Assembly: GCF_900116345.1 (NCBI RefSeq)
Contig: NZ_FPAH01000031.1
Location: forward strand, 1 to 33,444
Origin: Succinivibrio dextrinosolvens
GTDB taxonomy: Bacteria > Pseudomonadota > Gammaproteobacteria > Enterobacterales > Succinivibrionaceae
Reading direction: 5' to 3'
DNA: 33,444 nucleotides
The position numbers and the translations under genes were made by a program. Below are positions 23,964 to 32,949 of the stretch, in pieces (position 1 is the first letter of the stretch; each line of letters opens with the position of its first letter). Under the pieces are notes generated by a model. That model ran no database searches, was not told the DNA's origin, and worked only from the letters and a program-made list of their open reading frames with translations.

Positions 23964-24734
23964 TTATATTCTGCCATTACTTCGATTTAAACTATCTAGC
24001 TTTAAATATTTTTCTAAAGTATAAAAATAATGTAATACACTAAAAATCAGCCCCAGCTTTCCATCTAGGAAGCCCAGATGAATAAAATACACTTTAAAGA
24101 AAGCCCAAACCGGTTTTATTAAAATATCTCGTATAAAAGAGCATTTTTTCCCTTTATCATGGTACTTTTTTGCTACCAAAGATGAATAAAAGTTAATTTT
24201 ATTCATATGAGCTTCCCATGATTTGTAAGGGCAATGTATCAGTCTCCCCTTAAATCTCTTTATAGGAGAAGTGCTATGAAGTCTTTCGTGAATTGCACCT
24301 TCATAATGAGATGTATTTTTTAAAAACAGTCTTTCAACATTATCTGGGCGTAAATCTCCATGTAGAACACTTCCTGATATAAAATGATTCTCTCTTGACA
24401 CCTGATAACAGAAATTCTCATTGGCAGTAACGGCATCTTTTATTTCGTCCTGCAGCGTCTCGGTAATTCTCTCATCGGCATCAAGCATAAATATCCAGTC
24501 ATGTTTTGCATTCTCAATTGCAAAATTTCGCTGACCGGCATAATCGTTATTAAGAGATCTGTTCAAAACTTTTGCATTCAGCTCTAAAGCTAATTCAACA
24601 GTATTATCTGTTGAGCTGTTTTCTATTACTAAGACTTCATCTGCAAATAAAGCACTTCTGATACAGTCCTGAATATTCTCAGCTTCATTTCTAGCTAGAA
24701 TAACAACAGTTAATGGTAATTTATTTTTTATCAT
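23964..24734 (-). CDS. Family 2 glycosyltransferase, WaaE/KdtX-like paralogue
   Basis: The protein has 256 residues and the same architecture as the product of 18692-19453: VVILARNEAENI, ENSSTDNT, FMLDADERIT (DxD), SRENHFISGSVLHG, RPDNVERLF and the C-terminal HYFYTLEKYLKL. By eye the two agree at well over half of positions across the whole length. The DDSQDRT of the first copy is ENSSTDNT here, so the nucleotide-binding loop differs and the donor sugar or acceptor may too. It is the first gene of a minus-strand surface-sugar group, 116 bases before the FdtA-like gene. Its upstream region is AT-rich and separates it from uvrC. Confidence 0.87.
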   Translation of the reverse strand: MIKNKLPLTVVILARNEAENIQDCIRSALFADEVLVIENSSTDNTVELALELNAKVLNRSLNNDYAGQRNFAIENAKHDWIFMLDADERITETLQDEIKDAVTANENFCYQVSRENHFISGSVLHGDLRPDNVERLFLKNTSHYEGAIHERLHSTSPIKRFKGRLIHCPYKSWEAHMNKINFYSSLVAKKYHDKGKKCSFIRDILIKPVWAFFKVYFIHLGFLDGKLGLIFSVLHYFYTLEKYLKLDSLNRSNGRI

Positions 24735-24822
24735 TATAATCCGCCTGACTTTATACAGTTATATTTGATATATCCGCAAAAATATAACAAAAAAACAGTA
24801 AAAATAACTTAATAATATTATT

Positions 24823-26658
24823 TTACAGGGAATGTAGCTCATCATAAATCATCTGCGCCATACTCTCAGATATACCAGGAACCTTCTTGAGTTCTTCCAC
24901 ACTGGCATTATGAACTTCCCTTATTCCTCCAAGATATTTGAGAAGGGCCTGACGACGCTTTGGTCCAATTCCCTGAATATTCTCAAGTACGCTATGACTT
25001 CTGGCTTTCTGTCGCTTATGTCGGTGTCCTGTTATCGCAAAGCGATGGGACTCATCTCTTATGTGAAGAACAATCTGCAGCGCAGGATCGGATAAGGATA
25101 AATGAATCTCCTCTCGGGTATAGCCTCTGATTAGAGTTTCAAGTCCCTCTTTTCTACCCTCGCCTTTAGCAACAGCTATAATCAAAGGAGGTTTCACTTT
25201 CGTTTTCGAGAAAATGTCCCCTATTACCTCTTCAGCCTGTTTTAACTGCCCTCTGCCTCCATCAATAAAAACAACGTCAGGAATAATACCTTCAGTAGGC
25301 TCTTTAAAACGTCTGGTTAAAACCTGATGCATTGCTGCAAAATCATCGCCCGGAGTAATACCTTCAATATTAAAACGACGGTAATTGGCACTGTCAGGAC
25401 CTTCCCGGTTAAAGGAAACACAGCTTGCAACAGTATTCTCTCCCATAGTATGAGAGATATCGTAGCACTCCATATGTTCAATGCCGCTTAAACCAATTAG
25501 TTTCTCAAGATCATCGATACGTCGTTTTGCTGTTGATTTATCAGCAAGTTTCGCTATTAGTGATGCTTTAGCATTTTCCTTTGCTAATTTTAAATACTTT
25601 GCCCTCTCCGATCTAACATTGGACAGAAAAACAATATCTTTGCCTGAAATCTTTTTAATAGCTTCAGACAGAGAATCACTATCTGCAACTACTGAATCTG
25701 TAATAATTTCCCTAGGATACATTCCTGCCCTGGTGTCAGATAAATAAAACTGACTTACAAAAGCACTTAAAGGATCGTTGTCATCTGTAAGATTGCACTG
25801 AGAGTAGTAAGAGCGGGTTCCAATAATACGCCCTTTTCTAATAAAAAGAACGTGGTTACAGCATAAATCCTGATCAACCTCATGCCCGATTACATCCATA
25901 TCAAACATCAGATCACCTGATACAGACTGAGACTCCTGAACTCTTCTCAGGGATAAAAGCTGATCTCGAAGCTTTGCTGCTTCCTCAAATTCAAGTTTAG
26001 CTGAATGCTCTTCCATTTTTGTGGATATGTCATTTAATACATCCTGATTCTGACCTTTTAAGAACATTCTGACATAATCAACCTGCTGCATATAGTTCTT
26101 ATAAGCAGCCTCACTCATGGGAACACAGGGAGCAAGACATTTGCCTATCTGAGCCATAAGACAAGGACGAGAGCGATGAGCGTAGACTGTATCCGAACAC
26201 TGTCTTATAGGAAAAAGTTTCTGCAGCAGTTTAAGACTGTCTTTTGCAGCAGATACATCCGGATAGGGACCAAAATATTCACAGTCGATCTTCTTTCGTC
26301 CTCGGTAGTAATAGAGGCCCGGATGTTTTCCCTTTGACAGAACAAGATAAGGATAGGATTTATCATCTCTTAGAAGAATATTGTAATGAGGCTGATACTT
26401 TTTAATCAGATTATTCTCAAGGATAAAAGCTTCAGCTTCAGAAAAGGTTACGGTAAATTCAATATGATGGATATGCTCAACCAGAGCACGGGTTTTAAGA
26501 TTGATTTCCTTTAGAAAATAAGATGATAGACGCTTTTTCAGATCTTTGGCCTTGCCCACATAGATTACGGTATTCTCATCAGAATACATGCGATAGGAGC
26601 CTGGTCGGTTGGGAACAGTCTTTAAAAAGCTTTTATAATCGAATTTAATCTCAGACAT
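24823..26658 (-). CDS. uvrC: Excinuclease ABC subunit C
   Basis: UvrC makes both incisions around damaged bases in nucleotide excision repair, with UvrAB. The 611 residues are family length. The GIY-YIG nuclease domain (about 15-92) has GSYRMY and VIYVGKAKDLKKRL with E82 in ENNLIK. Cysteines at 154, 166, 174 and 178 are in the positions of the iron-sulphur cluster ligands of E. coli UvrC. A UVR domain follows (about 205-240, FEEAAKLRDQL), then the RNase H-like nuclease region (ECYDISHTMG, FIDGGRGQL, IAVAKGEGRKEGLETL). Two helix-hairpin-helix motifs (IQGIGPKRRQALL, VPGISESMAQMI) end the protein. In E. coli uvrC follows uvrY; no such gene is here. Confidence 0.98.
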   Translation of the reverse strand: MSEIKFDYKSFLKTVPNRPGSYRMYSDENTVIYVGKAKDLKKRLSSYFLKEINLKTRALVEHIHHIEFTVTFSEAEAFILENNLIKKYQPHYNILLRDDKSYPYLVLSKGKHPGLYYYRGRKKIDCEYFGPYPDVSAAKDSLKLLQKLFPIRQCSDTVYAHRSRPCLMAQIGKCLAPCVPMSEAAYKNYMQQVDYVRMFLKGQNQDVLNDISTKMEEHSAKLEFEEAAKLRDQLLSLRRVQESQSVSGDLMFDMDVIGHEVDQDLCCNHVLFIRKGRIIGTRSYYSQCNLTDDNDPLSAFVSQFYLSDTRAGMYPREIITDSVVADSDSLSEAIKKISGKDIVFLSNVRSERAKYLKLAKENAKASLIAKLADKSTAKRRIDDLEKLIGLSGIEHMECYDISHTMGENTVASCVSFNREGPDSANYRRFNIEGITPGDDFAAMHQVLTRRFKEPTEGIIPDVVFIDGGRGQLKQAEEVIGDIFSKTKVKPPLIIAVAKGEGRKEGLETLIRGYTREEIHLSLSDPALQIVLHIRDESHRFAITGHRHKRQKARSHSVLENIQGIGPKRRQALLKYLGGIREVHNASVEELKKVPGISESMAQMIYDELHSL

Positions 26659-26698
26659 ATAACTTAATAATCTCAGTAATTATGTCTAATTCTAAATT

Positions 26699-26729
26699 AA
26701 AAAACCTTTCAAATCTAAGATCTGAAAGG
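26699..26729 (-). terminator. Rho-independent terminator after metQ
   Basis: Read on the minus strand, CCTTTCAGAT and an imperfect TTTGAAAGG arm form a stem and loop, followed by six T (26704-26699). It lies about 45 bases after the metQ stop and about 40 bases upstream of uvrC. Confidence 0.85.
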
Positions 26730-26773
26730 CTTTTGAACATTTTTATCGAAGCTTTATAAGCTTTAGATGTATT

Positions 26774-27568
26774 TTAGAAAGCAGCTACAACAGCACCGTT
26801 ATACTTCTTCTCGATAAACTCTTTAACTTCCTTGCTCTGTAATGCTTTAACTAAAGCTTTTAAACCTTCCTTCTGAGCAGACTTGGAGTTGGCAACCAGA
26901 ACATTAACATATGGAGAGTCTGATTTCTCAATGATAATTGAATCCTTGATTGGATTTAAATTAGCGCTGATAGCAAAGTTGGTGTTAATAACAGCAGCAT
27001 CAACATCATCTAAAGAACGTGGCAGCTGAGCAGCCTCAAGCTCTTTGAAGTTCAGTTTCTTTGAATTTGTTTTAATATCTAAAACAGTAGCAGTGATATT
27101 TGAAGGATCTTCAAGTTCAATTAAGCCTGCTGACTGAAGAAGCAGAAGTGCACGGGCACCGTTGGTAGGATCATTAGGAATTGCTACGGTTGAGCCTTCC
27201 TTTAACTCATCCAGCTTCTTAATCTTGTGAGAATATAAGCCCATTGGCTCAATATGAACACCGCAAACTTCAACTAGATCTGAGCCTCTATCCTTAATAA
27301 AAGACTCAAGATATGGTCGGTGCTGGAAATAGTTGGCATCTAGCTGACCATCAGAAACAGAGAGATTTGGCTGAACATAATCATTGAATTCAACAATCTT
27401 TAAATCTACGCCCTGTTTCTCAAGAATTGGTTTTACTACCTCTAAAATCTCTACATGAGGTACTGGAGTTGCACCTACACTGACAGTTTCGTTTGCATTA
27501 GCTGAAAAAGAAGAAACAGCAAAAGCTAATGCAGCGGTTGCTCCTAATAATTTATTTAGTTTAGTCAT
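26774..27568 (-). CDS. metQ: Methionine ABC transporter substrate-binding protein
   Basis: MetQ captures methionine for MetNI. The 264-residue protein matches the NlpA/MetQ family: SVGATPVPHVEILEVVKPIL (about 30-49), FNDYVQPN, DANYFQHRPYLE and PNDPTNGARALLLLQ are all signature segments. The signal peptide reads FAVSSFSANA before NETV, with no lipobox cysteine, so it should be a free periplasmic protein rather than the lipoprotein found in most MetQ. GGAG lies ten bases before the ATG. It is downstream of metNI on the same strand but separated by 544 bp including a terminator, so it has its own promoter. The binding residues cannot be confirmed from sequence alone. Confidence 0.95.
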   Translation of the reverse strand: MTKLNKLLGATAALAFAVSSFSANANETVSVGATPVPHVEILEVVKPILEKQGVDLKIVEFNDYVQPNLSVSDGQLDANYFQHRPYLESFIKDRGSDLVEVCGVHIEPMGLYSHKIKKLDELKEGSTVAIPNDPTNGARALLLLQSAGLIELEDPSNITATVLDIKTNSKKLNFKELEAAQLPRSLDDVDAAVINTNFAISANLNPIKDSIIIEKSDSPYVNVLVANSKSAQKEGLKALVKALQSKEVKEFIEKKYNGAVVAAF

Positions 27569-28043
27569 AATAATTTATCTCCAAATATTTTCTTACCTTA
27601 TGCTCATTAAGAGCTGTTGGATATAATATGCGTTTTTTTTCTTTTAAATACAAGAAATTCGTAATACTATTTAAGAATACTGAGATATAAGAAAAAGCTA
27701 TAACTATTGAAACGACTGAATTTTACAAATGTTTTATATCTGATTGATCAGGACTGCACAGTGTATTTAAACCAGGAAACTCATGAAAATAAAATTATCA
27801 AATACTAGTTTTGATTTGTTTTTTTTTCATCATCCCCTTTATTCTCCAGACTCCAAATAATCTCTTAGAAATTATTTTAATATTCAACAGGTTAGTAAAA
27901 ATTATTCACATAATCCTTAAGTAAAAAGCATTATTTTTCACATAATTCTTTGATAAGAAGCATAGATTTTCACAAAATTCTTAAAAAAATAGTACAAAAT
28001 TCATTTCAAGTTACATGCTATGTAGTAGTCAAGAAGAATAGAC
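27569..28043. other. AT-rich region between metI and metQ, with three 32-bp repeats
   Basis: No gene is seen. About 27902-28000 holds three degenerate copies of a 32-bp unit containing TTCACATAATTCTT followed by AAGCAT (cores at 27905, 27937 and 27969). The part nearest metQ should hold its promoter and leader. I looked for a SAM riboswitch core and for MetJ-type AGACGTCT boxes and did not find either. Confidence 0.6.
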
Positions 28044-28081
28044 AATAAAAAAAGCTTAGAAACTTTTCGGCTTCTAAGCTT
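28044..28081 (-). terminator. Rho-independent terminator after metI
   Basis: Read on the minus strand, AAGCTTAGAA and TTCTAAGCTT form a perfect 10-bp stem around a 10-base GC-containing loop, followed by a T-rich tail. It lies about 30 bases past the metI stop and separates metNI from metQ. Confidence 0.9.
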
Positions 28082-28112
28082 TTCAGAATTTGTTCAATTA
28101 TTTCATCAGAGA

Positions 28113-28802
28113 TTATCTGTGATCAACCTTCTTAGTCAGATAATCACCAATAAACTGTGTCAGCTGCACCATTAGTACCAGAATAATCACTGTCATAATC
28201 ATAATCGGCAGCTGGAAACGCTGATAGCCGTAGCGAATGGCAATATCGCCAAGTCCACCGCCGCCGATGGTGCCCGCCATAGCAGAACAGCCGATAATCA
28301 CAATAACAGTAAGAGTAAAGTTCTGAATCAGCTCAGGCAGAGCCTCAGGCAGCAGTACCTTTCTAATAATTCTGAAAGGACTTGCTCCCATTGACTGAGC
28401 AGCCTCAATCAGACCGTATGGCACAGTTCTTAAAGAGGTTTCAACAAGTCTTCCTAAAAAAGGAATAGTTGAAATAGTCAGAGGCACAATTGCGGCTGTA
28501 GTTCCTATACTGGTACCTACTATAAATTTGGTGATAGGAATAATAGCCACCATCAGAATAATAAAAGGAACAGAACGCAATGCATTAACAATGGTTCCTA
28601 ATACAGAGTAGAATGGTCTGTTCTCCCAGAAGTAGCCTTTTGATGTAACCAGAAGAATCACTCCTAGAGGAACTCCGAAAATAATAGATACTGCTGTAGA
28701 TAAAAGCACCATGTACAGAGTATCAACAGAACCATCAATCAAAAGCTGTATGATCTTAGCGTTATAGGTAGATAAACCTAAAGAAAGTAAAAAGCTGTTC
28801 AT
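28113..28802 (-). CDS. metI: Methionine ABC transporter permease
   Basis: MetI forms the membrane channel of the MetNIQ importer in the inner membrane. The 229-residue protein has about five hydrophobic segments, beginning with the helix at LYMVLLSTAVSIIFGVPLG. The EAA loop, ETSLRTVPYGLIEAAQSMGASPF... (around residues 123-145), is the cytoplasmic contact with MetN, and GGGGLGDIAIRYGYQRF near the C-terminus is typical of MetI. Its start lies one base past the metN stop, so the two are coupled. A terminator directly follows, leaving metQ outside this operon. Confidence 0.97.
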   Translation of the reverse strand: MNSFLLSLGLSTYNAKIIQLLIDGSVDTLYMVLLSTAVSIIFGVPLGVILLVTSKGYFWENRPFYSVLGTIVNALRSVPFIILMVAIIPITKFIVGTSIGTTAAIVPLTISTIPFLGRLVETSLRTVPYGLIEAAQSMGASPFRIIRKVLLPEALPELIQNFTLTVIVIIGCSAMAGTIGGGGLGDIAIRYGYQRFQLPIMIMTVIILVLMVQLTQFIGDYLTKKVDHR

Positions 28803-28803
28803 A

Positions 28804-29853
28804 CTAATTCTCTACCTCATAACCTAATAGCTGAACATGATAAACACGTTTTTCAAGCTCATCATAGGCTCTTTTGATTAGAGCCTCGTCCCCCTTAACC
28901 GCAACCACCAGAATACCCAGAGGCTGATTCTGAATATGGTTAATCTGGCCTGCCAGAATACTTACGTTAACATTAAGCTCTTTTGCAACTTCAACAATAA
29001 CAGGATCTTCAGCCTTATCTCCAAGGAATAAAACCTCAAACCAGGCTCTTGAACCTTCTGAATAGGTATCTGAAAGCTCCGTGTATTCAAGCAAATCGTT
29101 AAGATCTTTTCTTACTACAGCACTAACCAGACGTTTGGTTAAATCCTTCTGAGGATTTGCAAACAGATCAATGGTATTTCCCATTTCACTGATTAGGCCA
29201 CCATCAATGACGGCAACCCTGTCACAGCATTCTTTGATTACCTCAAGCTGATGGGTAATAATCACAATGGTAAGATTGAGCTTATCACGAAGGGTTGTCA
29301 GCAGCTTTAAAATCGAACTTGTAGTCTTAGGGTCTAAGGCAGAGGTTGCCTCATCACATAAAAGAATCTTAGGATTGGTGGCAAGAGCACGGGCAATACC
29401 TACACGCTGCTTCTGACCGCCAGATAGCTGAGCTGGATATACATCCACCTTATCATCAAGCTCCACCATCTTTAATAGTTCATGTACACGAGTCATAATC
29501 TGCTCTTTAGATAGGGACTCATCAAGCTCTAAAGGAAAAGCGACATTCTCAAAAACAGTCTTTGAAGATAACAGATTGAACTGCTGGAAAATCATGCCGA
29601 TGGACTGACGGACTTTTCTTAATTTTGCCTCACGATAGGAGGTAATATCCTCACCATCAATAACGACCTTGCCCTCAGTTGGAAGCTCAAGCATATTGAT
29701 GATACGGATAAGGGTGGATTTACCAGCACCGGAAAGGCCGATCACACCAAAGATCTCACCTTTGTTGATATGAAGATCAATACCTTTTAGAGCATGAAGT
29801 TTCTTTCCATGATCTAACTCATAGATTTTATGAATATTTTCTAATTTAATCAT
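28804..29853 (-). CDS. metN: Methionine ABC transporter ATP-binding protein
   Basis: MetN is the ATPase that drives methionine import. The 349-residue protein has Walker A GLSGAGKST (39-47), a Q-loop in MIFQQFN (about 87-93), the signature LSGGQKQR (143-150), Walker B ILLCDEAT (163-170) and the H-loop ITHQLE. After about 265 comes the C-terminal NIL domain (ILAGQINHIQNQPLGILVVAVKG), where bound methionine trans-inhibits the transporter in E. coli. It is the first gene of metNI and diverges from the gene at 30038, with a 184-bp gap holding both promoters. Confidence 0.97.
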   Translation of the reverse strand: MIKLENIHKIYELDHGKKLHALKGIDLHINKGEIFGVIGLSGAGKSTLIRIINMLELPTEGKVVIDGEDITSYREAKLRKVRQSIGMIFQQFNLLSSKTVFENVAFPLELDESLSKEQIMTRVHELLKMVELDDKVDVYPAQLSGGQKQRVGIARALATNPKILLCDEATSALDPKTTSSILKLLTTLRDKLNLTIVIITHQLEVIKECCDRVAVIDGGLISEMGNTIDLFANPQKDLTKRLVSAVVRKDLNDLLEYTELSDTYSEGSRAWFEVLFLGDKAEDPVIVEVAKELNVNVSILAGQINHIQNQPLGILVVAVKGDEALIKRAYDELEKRVYHVQLLGYEVEN

Positions 29854-30037
29854 TGTGAATTGTTTTTTAGCTAAAAACGTCTGTAAAGGCTGTTATTGTA
29901 TTACAACTTTTTAATTTCTTTGAGAAAAATTAGGAAATTTGTAGAAAAAAGCCCTTTTTATAACCATAAGTGTGGTGTTATTATACGATATGATAGTAAA
30001 AATTCATTCTTAAAATATTAGACATACGGACAAAAAA

Positions 30038-32053
30038 ATGGGATTTAGCTTGTTCACACGTGATAATTCAAGTGAAGGTTCAGAAGCAAAAGCTAAAGCT
30101 TCTTTGTTTACAAAGATCAGAAGCAACATAAAAACAAACAAAGGTTCAGCAAGACAGAACAGAAGTGTAAATCATAACTTCAGAAACAACGAGCCTAGTT
30201 TTGGGAGCAGTTCTTTTACCCCTTATCAGAACAGTCAGAATAATTCCCCTGCAAACACAAATGTACCATCAGATCAGAATCTACAGTTTGGAGAGAATAA
30301 TCAGTTAAATCAGAGTAATCCCCTGACAGGCTTTATAGATAACGCCTCTGCACAGGGACAGAATCCAGCTGATTCAAATTTCTCAAATTCAGAGAATACA
30401 TCTAAGGTAGATAATTACGAGGATATATCCAACAATTACTACAAATACAAATCCGATGAATCCTACTTAAACGAGGAAGGGCGAAACAAAGACCATCTAT
30501 ATATTGCACCAGGAGAGCCTCTGGTTAAAAAGAAAAAGACACCTGAGGAGCTCAAGGCGGAGGAAAATGCCAAGCTTTTTGACAACAAGTCTACTGGTGA
30601 TGATAACAGAGATCTGAATAAAGCTCCGCTTTTTGCCACTCAGAATACTATCATTAGAACCTCAGAGGATAAGGATGAGGAGGAAATCCGCTCTGTTCTT
30701 AACAACTCTGAAGATAAAGCTGTAGATGAGGAGGGGGAAGACTCACCTTATATTACTCCAGGAGCACCTCTTAACAGAAATAAAAAACGAGCTGCTAAGT
30801 CGGAAGATAGTTCTGAGAATAATAGCTATGCACGTCGTGAACTCTTTGAGAAAACCAGACTTAATGCACCTGCAGATGATTCCGATTCCATCTATATCAC
30901 CCCAGGCGCAAAGCCAAAGGTCTATGATAAAAAAGATGATGACGGCCCGATCTACATCACTCCTGGTGCTGAAGGTGACAGACTCAATGCCGAAAGACAG
31001 AAAAAACAGGCTATGCTTGAAGAGCAGAGAGCTGCCTCAGAAAAAGAGGCTCAGACTAATGTCAAGTCCGCTTTAGACAGCAATCTAAAAGAACAGCTAA
31101 ACTCCTTGGATGATTTGCCTCGTTTTAAGGAACCTGCTGATTACGATCATAAAAACATTCAGAACACTCTGAATAAAACTATTTTTGCCAATGTTAAAGA
31201 TACCAGTGTAAATACTGCTGAAGTAAGCAGCATGGAAGATACAGCTCAGGTGAACAGCTCAGGTTCAGGCAGTATCTCAGGTGGTATCTATCTGTTCCTG
31301 TTTATAAGACAGCTTTTTGCTTCTTTCTTCAACTTTACAAATCTTGGTGTGGTATTCTCACGTTCTGCGCTGCAATGGGTAGGACCATCCAAGCCAGGCT
31401 TTATGCCAATACCTTATTTTGCGGTTGGTTTTATCTGTAGCCTTTTTGCTCTAGGTATTGAAGATTATACTAATCCGCTGTTATGCGCCCAGCTGGTTCT
31501 GGTTATCTATCTCCTACTGGTAGGATGTGATGGCTTCAGAGGAATAGGTAAGCTCTTAGGCGAATTCTCACAGAGAAAACCAGACAATTATGTAAAAGCT
31601 GCAATTGTAATTATAACCGCAGCGATATTTACAGCCTGCTTTGAGTACTACATTTCCGTATTAAAGCCAGATTTAACCTTCTGCTTTGGATTTGGTGCTG
31701 TAGTAATGCTTTCCGCTTTATGTGCTACCTCAATCAATTATGGTGGCAATGATGATCCTGTAAGCTCATATGGCTCATTAGGACTATTAGGGCTTACCCT
31801 ATCAGTATTATTCTGTATAGCACTTACATTCTTGATTCTTGAATGGCAGATTGCCCTCTCAATGATAGGAATCTGCGCTTTTGCAAGACTGGTTCTGGGT
31901 CAGTACATTTATGCTAAAGGAATAAATGCAAGTATTGAAATTGTATGCGGTGTCCAGCTGATAACAATGATTCTTCTGATGCTGGATTTACTTTTTGCAA
32001 GCCAGTCTTTTAATTTTATAAGTGAAACTTTTTCAGGCTTATTGATGAAGTGA
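30038..32053 (+). CDS. Uncharacterised protein: disordered half with YI(T/A)PG repeats plus C-terminal multi-pass membrane domain
   Basis: I do not recognise this 671-residue protein as a whole. Residues 1-415 are hydrophilic: an Asn/Ser/Gln-rich part (about 40-140), then charged sequence with four copies of a YI(T/A)PG(A/E) motif, at 155-160, 238-243, 286-291 and 306-311. An Ala/Glu/Lys/Gln stretch (315-345) may form a coiled coil. Residues 416-660 hold about six membrane helices. This part faintly resembles cobalamin synthase CobS in layout: FMPIPYFAVGFICSLFAL, then VIYLLLVGCDGFRGIGKLLGEF where CobS has its H-x-D-G-x-x-D motif, and SSYGSLGLLGL where CobS has RIGxFGVLAL. The CobS aspartates are mostly missing, so it is unlikely to be an active CobS. 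It is divergent from metN and followed by a terminator. Confidence 0.85.
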   Translation: MGFSLFTRDNSSEGSEAKAKASLFTKIRSNIKTNKGSARQNRSVNHNFRNNEPSFGSSSFTPYQNSQNNSPANTNVPSDQNLQFGENNQLNQSNPLTGFIDNASAQGQNPADSNFSNSENTSKVDNYEDISNNYYKYKSDESYLNEEGRNKDHLYIAPGEPLVKKKKTPEELKAEENAKLFDNKSTGDDNRDLNKAPLFATQNTIIRTSEDKDEEEIRSVLNNSEDKAVDEEGEDSPYITPGAPLNRNKKRAAKSEDSSENNSYARRELFEKTRLNAPADDSDSIYITPGAKPKVYDKKDDDGPIYITPGAEGDRLNAERQKKQAMLEEQRAASEKEAQTNVKSALDSNLKEQLNSLDDLPRFKEPADYDHKNIQNTLNKTIFANVKDTSVNTAEVSSMEDTAQVNSSGSGSISGGIYLFLFIRQLFASFFNFTNLGVVFSRSALQWVGPSKPGFMPIPYFAVGFICSLFALGIEDYTNPLLCAQLVLVIYLLLVGCDGFRGIGKLLGEFSQRKPDNYVKAAIVIITAAIFTACFEYYISVLKPDLTFCFGFGAVVMLSALCATSINYGGNDDPVSSYGSLGLLGLTLSVLFCIALTFLILEWQIALSMIGICAFARLVLGQYIYAKGINASIEIVCGVQLITMILLMLDLLFASQSFNFISETFSGLLMK

Positions 32054-32084
32054 TTTTCTGAACAATAGGAATTATTGTAAGACT

Positions 32085-32118
32085 TGGGGCATATTAAATA
32101 AATGCCCCATTTTGTTTT
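32085..32118 (+). terminator. Rho-independent terminator, possibly bidirectional
   Basis: TGGGGCAT (32085-32092) pairs with ATGCCCCA (32102-32109), with TTTTGTTTT after it. It sits between the membrane-protein gene and the convergent glycosyltransferase gene; little T-run is present on the minus strand. Confidence 0.85.
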
Positions 32119-32145
32119 GAAGAGAGGAGAAACAGATTTCTTATG

Positions 32146-32919
32146 TTACTTCTGACGCATCTTAAATTTCATTTTTAAGCCTAAAAGACAGAATACATAA
32201 TGATTATGATAAGTTGTTAAAGAGAGAATTCTCTGTAAGAAGCTCAACTTCTGATGCTCAACACCATCATGCTTAATGCAAATCTTTCGATCCTTCTTAA
32301 ACATTTTTGAAATGAAAGGAGAGCTGTGAGACGAGAGAGACTCAAGATGCTTAACACCAACATTGCAGATCTTGTAGTTTGTACGACCTGCCTGCATATT
32401 TCTAGTAAATAGGAAATGATCACCGTAGAAAACCTTCATTTCATCAGGGATTTCAAAATAATGATCTTTTCTTCCAAAAAATGCAGAGCCAAAGAAACCT
32501 GCTAACTTATTAGTTTTCTGAATATCAACAATTGAGTCTTCAGGATATGTATCAAACTGAGCCTTTGGAGTATTGGCAATACAGTCGATTCCAACAAGAC
32601 CGGCATCATCTGCTGAAGATTCAAGGAACTCATGCACCTGTTCAAACAGATTCTTCTGAAAAATAATATCGTCATTTAAAATGCCAAAATACTTAAATTC
32701 AGGCGAACTAAGCTTTATTCCCAGATTCCAGGCAGGATTTACGAAAAGATTAGCTTCTGGTACATGAACTTTTACCTTTGAAAACTCTGACTTGAAGGAA
32801 GAACAGGAGTTATCAATAATAAGAATTTCTCCAACGCAAGAATTCTCATTTAACTGCGCTAAAAGTTTATTTAAAACTTCAGTATCTTTCAGTAAAGTTG
32901 GGATGATTATTGAAAACAT
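32146..32919 (-). CDS. Family 2-like glycosyltransferase
   Basis: The 257-residue protein has a GT-A start, FSIIIPTLLKDTEVLNKLL (2-20), then ILIIDNSCSS (about 32-41), NPAWNLGI (about 62-69) and YFGILNDDIIF, whose NDD is the metal-binding site (about 77-87). Then come GSAFFGRKDHYF and VFYGDHFLFTR, with a possible acceptor-side Asp. It lacks membrane helices. It lies 30 bases downstream of rfbB on the same strand, so it belongs to a surface-polysaccharide (O-antigen or capsule) cluster continuing past the window end. Donor and acceptor are unknown. Confidence 0.8.
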   Translation of the reverse strand: MFSIIIPTLLKDTEVLNKLLAQLNENSCVGEILIIDNSCSSFKSEFSKVKVHVPEANLFVNPAWNLGIKLSSPEFKYFGILNDDIIFQKNLFEQVHEFLESSADDAGLVGIDCIANTPKAQFDTYPEDSIVDIQKTNKLAGFFGSAFFGRKDHYFEIPDEMKVFYGDHFLFTRNMQAGRTNYKICNVGVKHLESLSSHSSPFISKMFKKDRKICIKHDGVEHQKLSFLQRILSLTTYHNHYVFCLLGLKMKFKMRQK

Positions 32920-32949
32920 AATTATATTCCAAATAATAATACTACCAGA

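Noticed and set aside
27782-27860. 24-codon plus-strand frame starting ATGAAAATAAAATTATC
   Set aside because: It is very short, lacks a ribosome site and is in AT-rich intergenic DNA.
27569-28043. SAM riboswitch or MetJ operator upstream of metQ
   Set aside because: No riboswitch core and no AGACGTCT-like boxes were found by eye; a covariance-model search would settle the riboswitch question.
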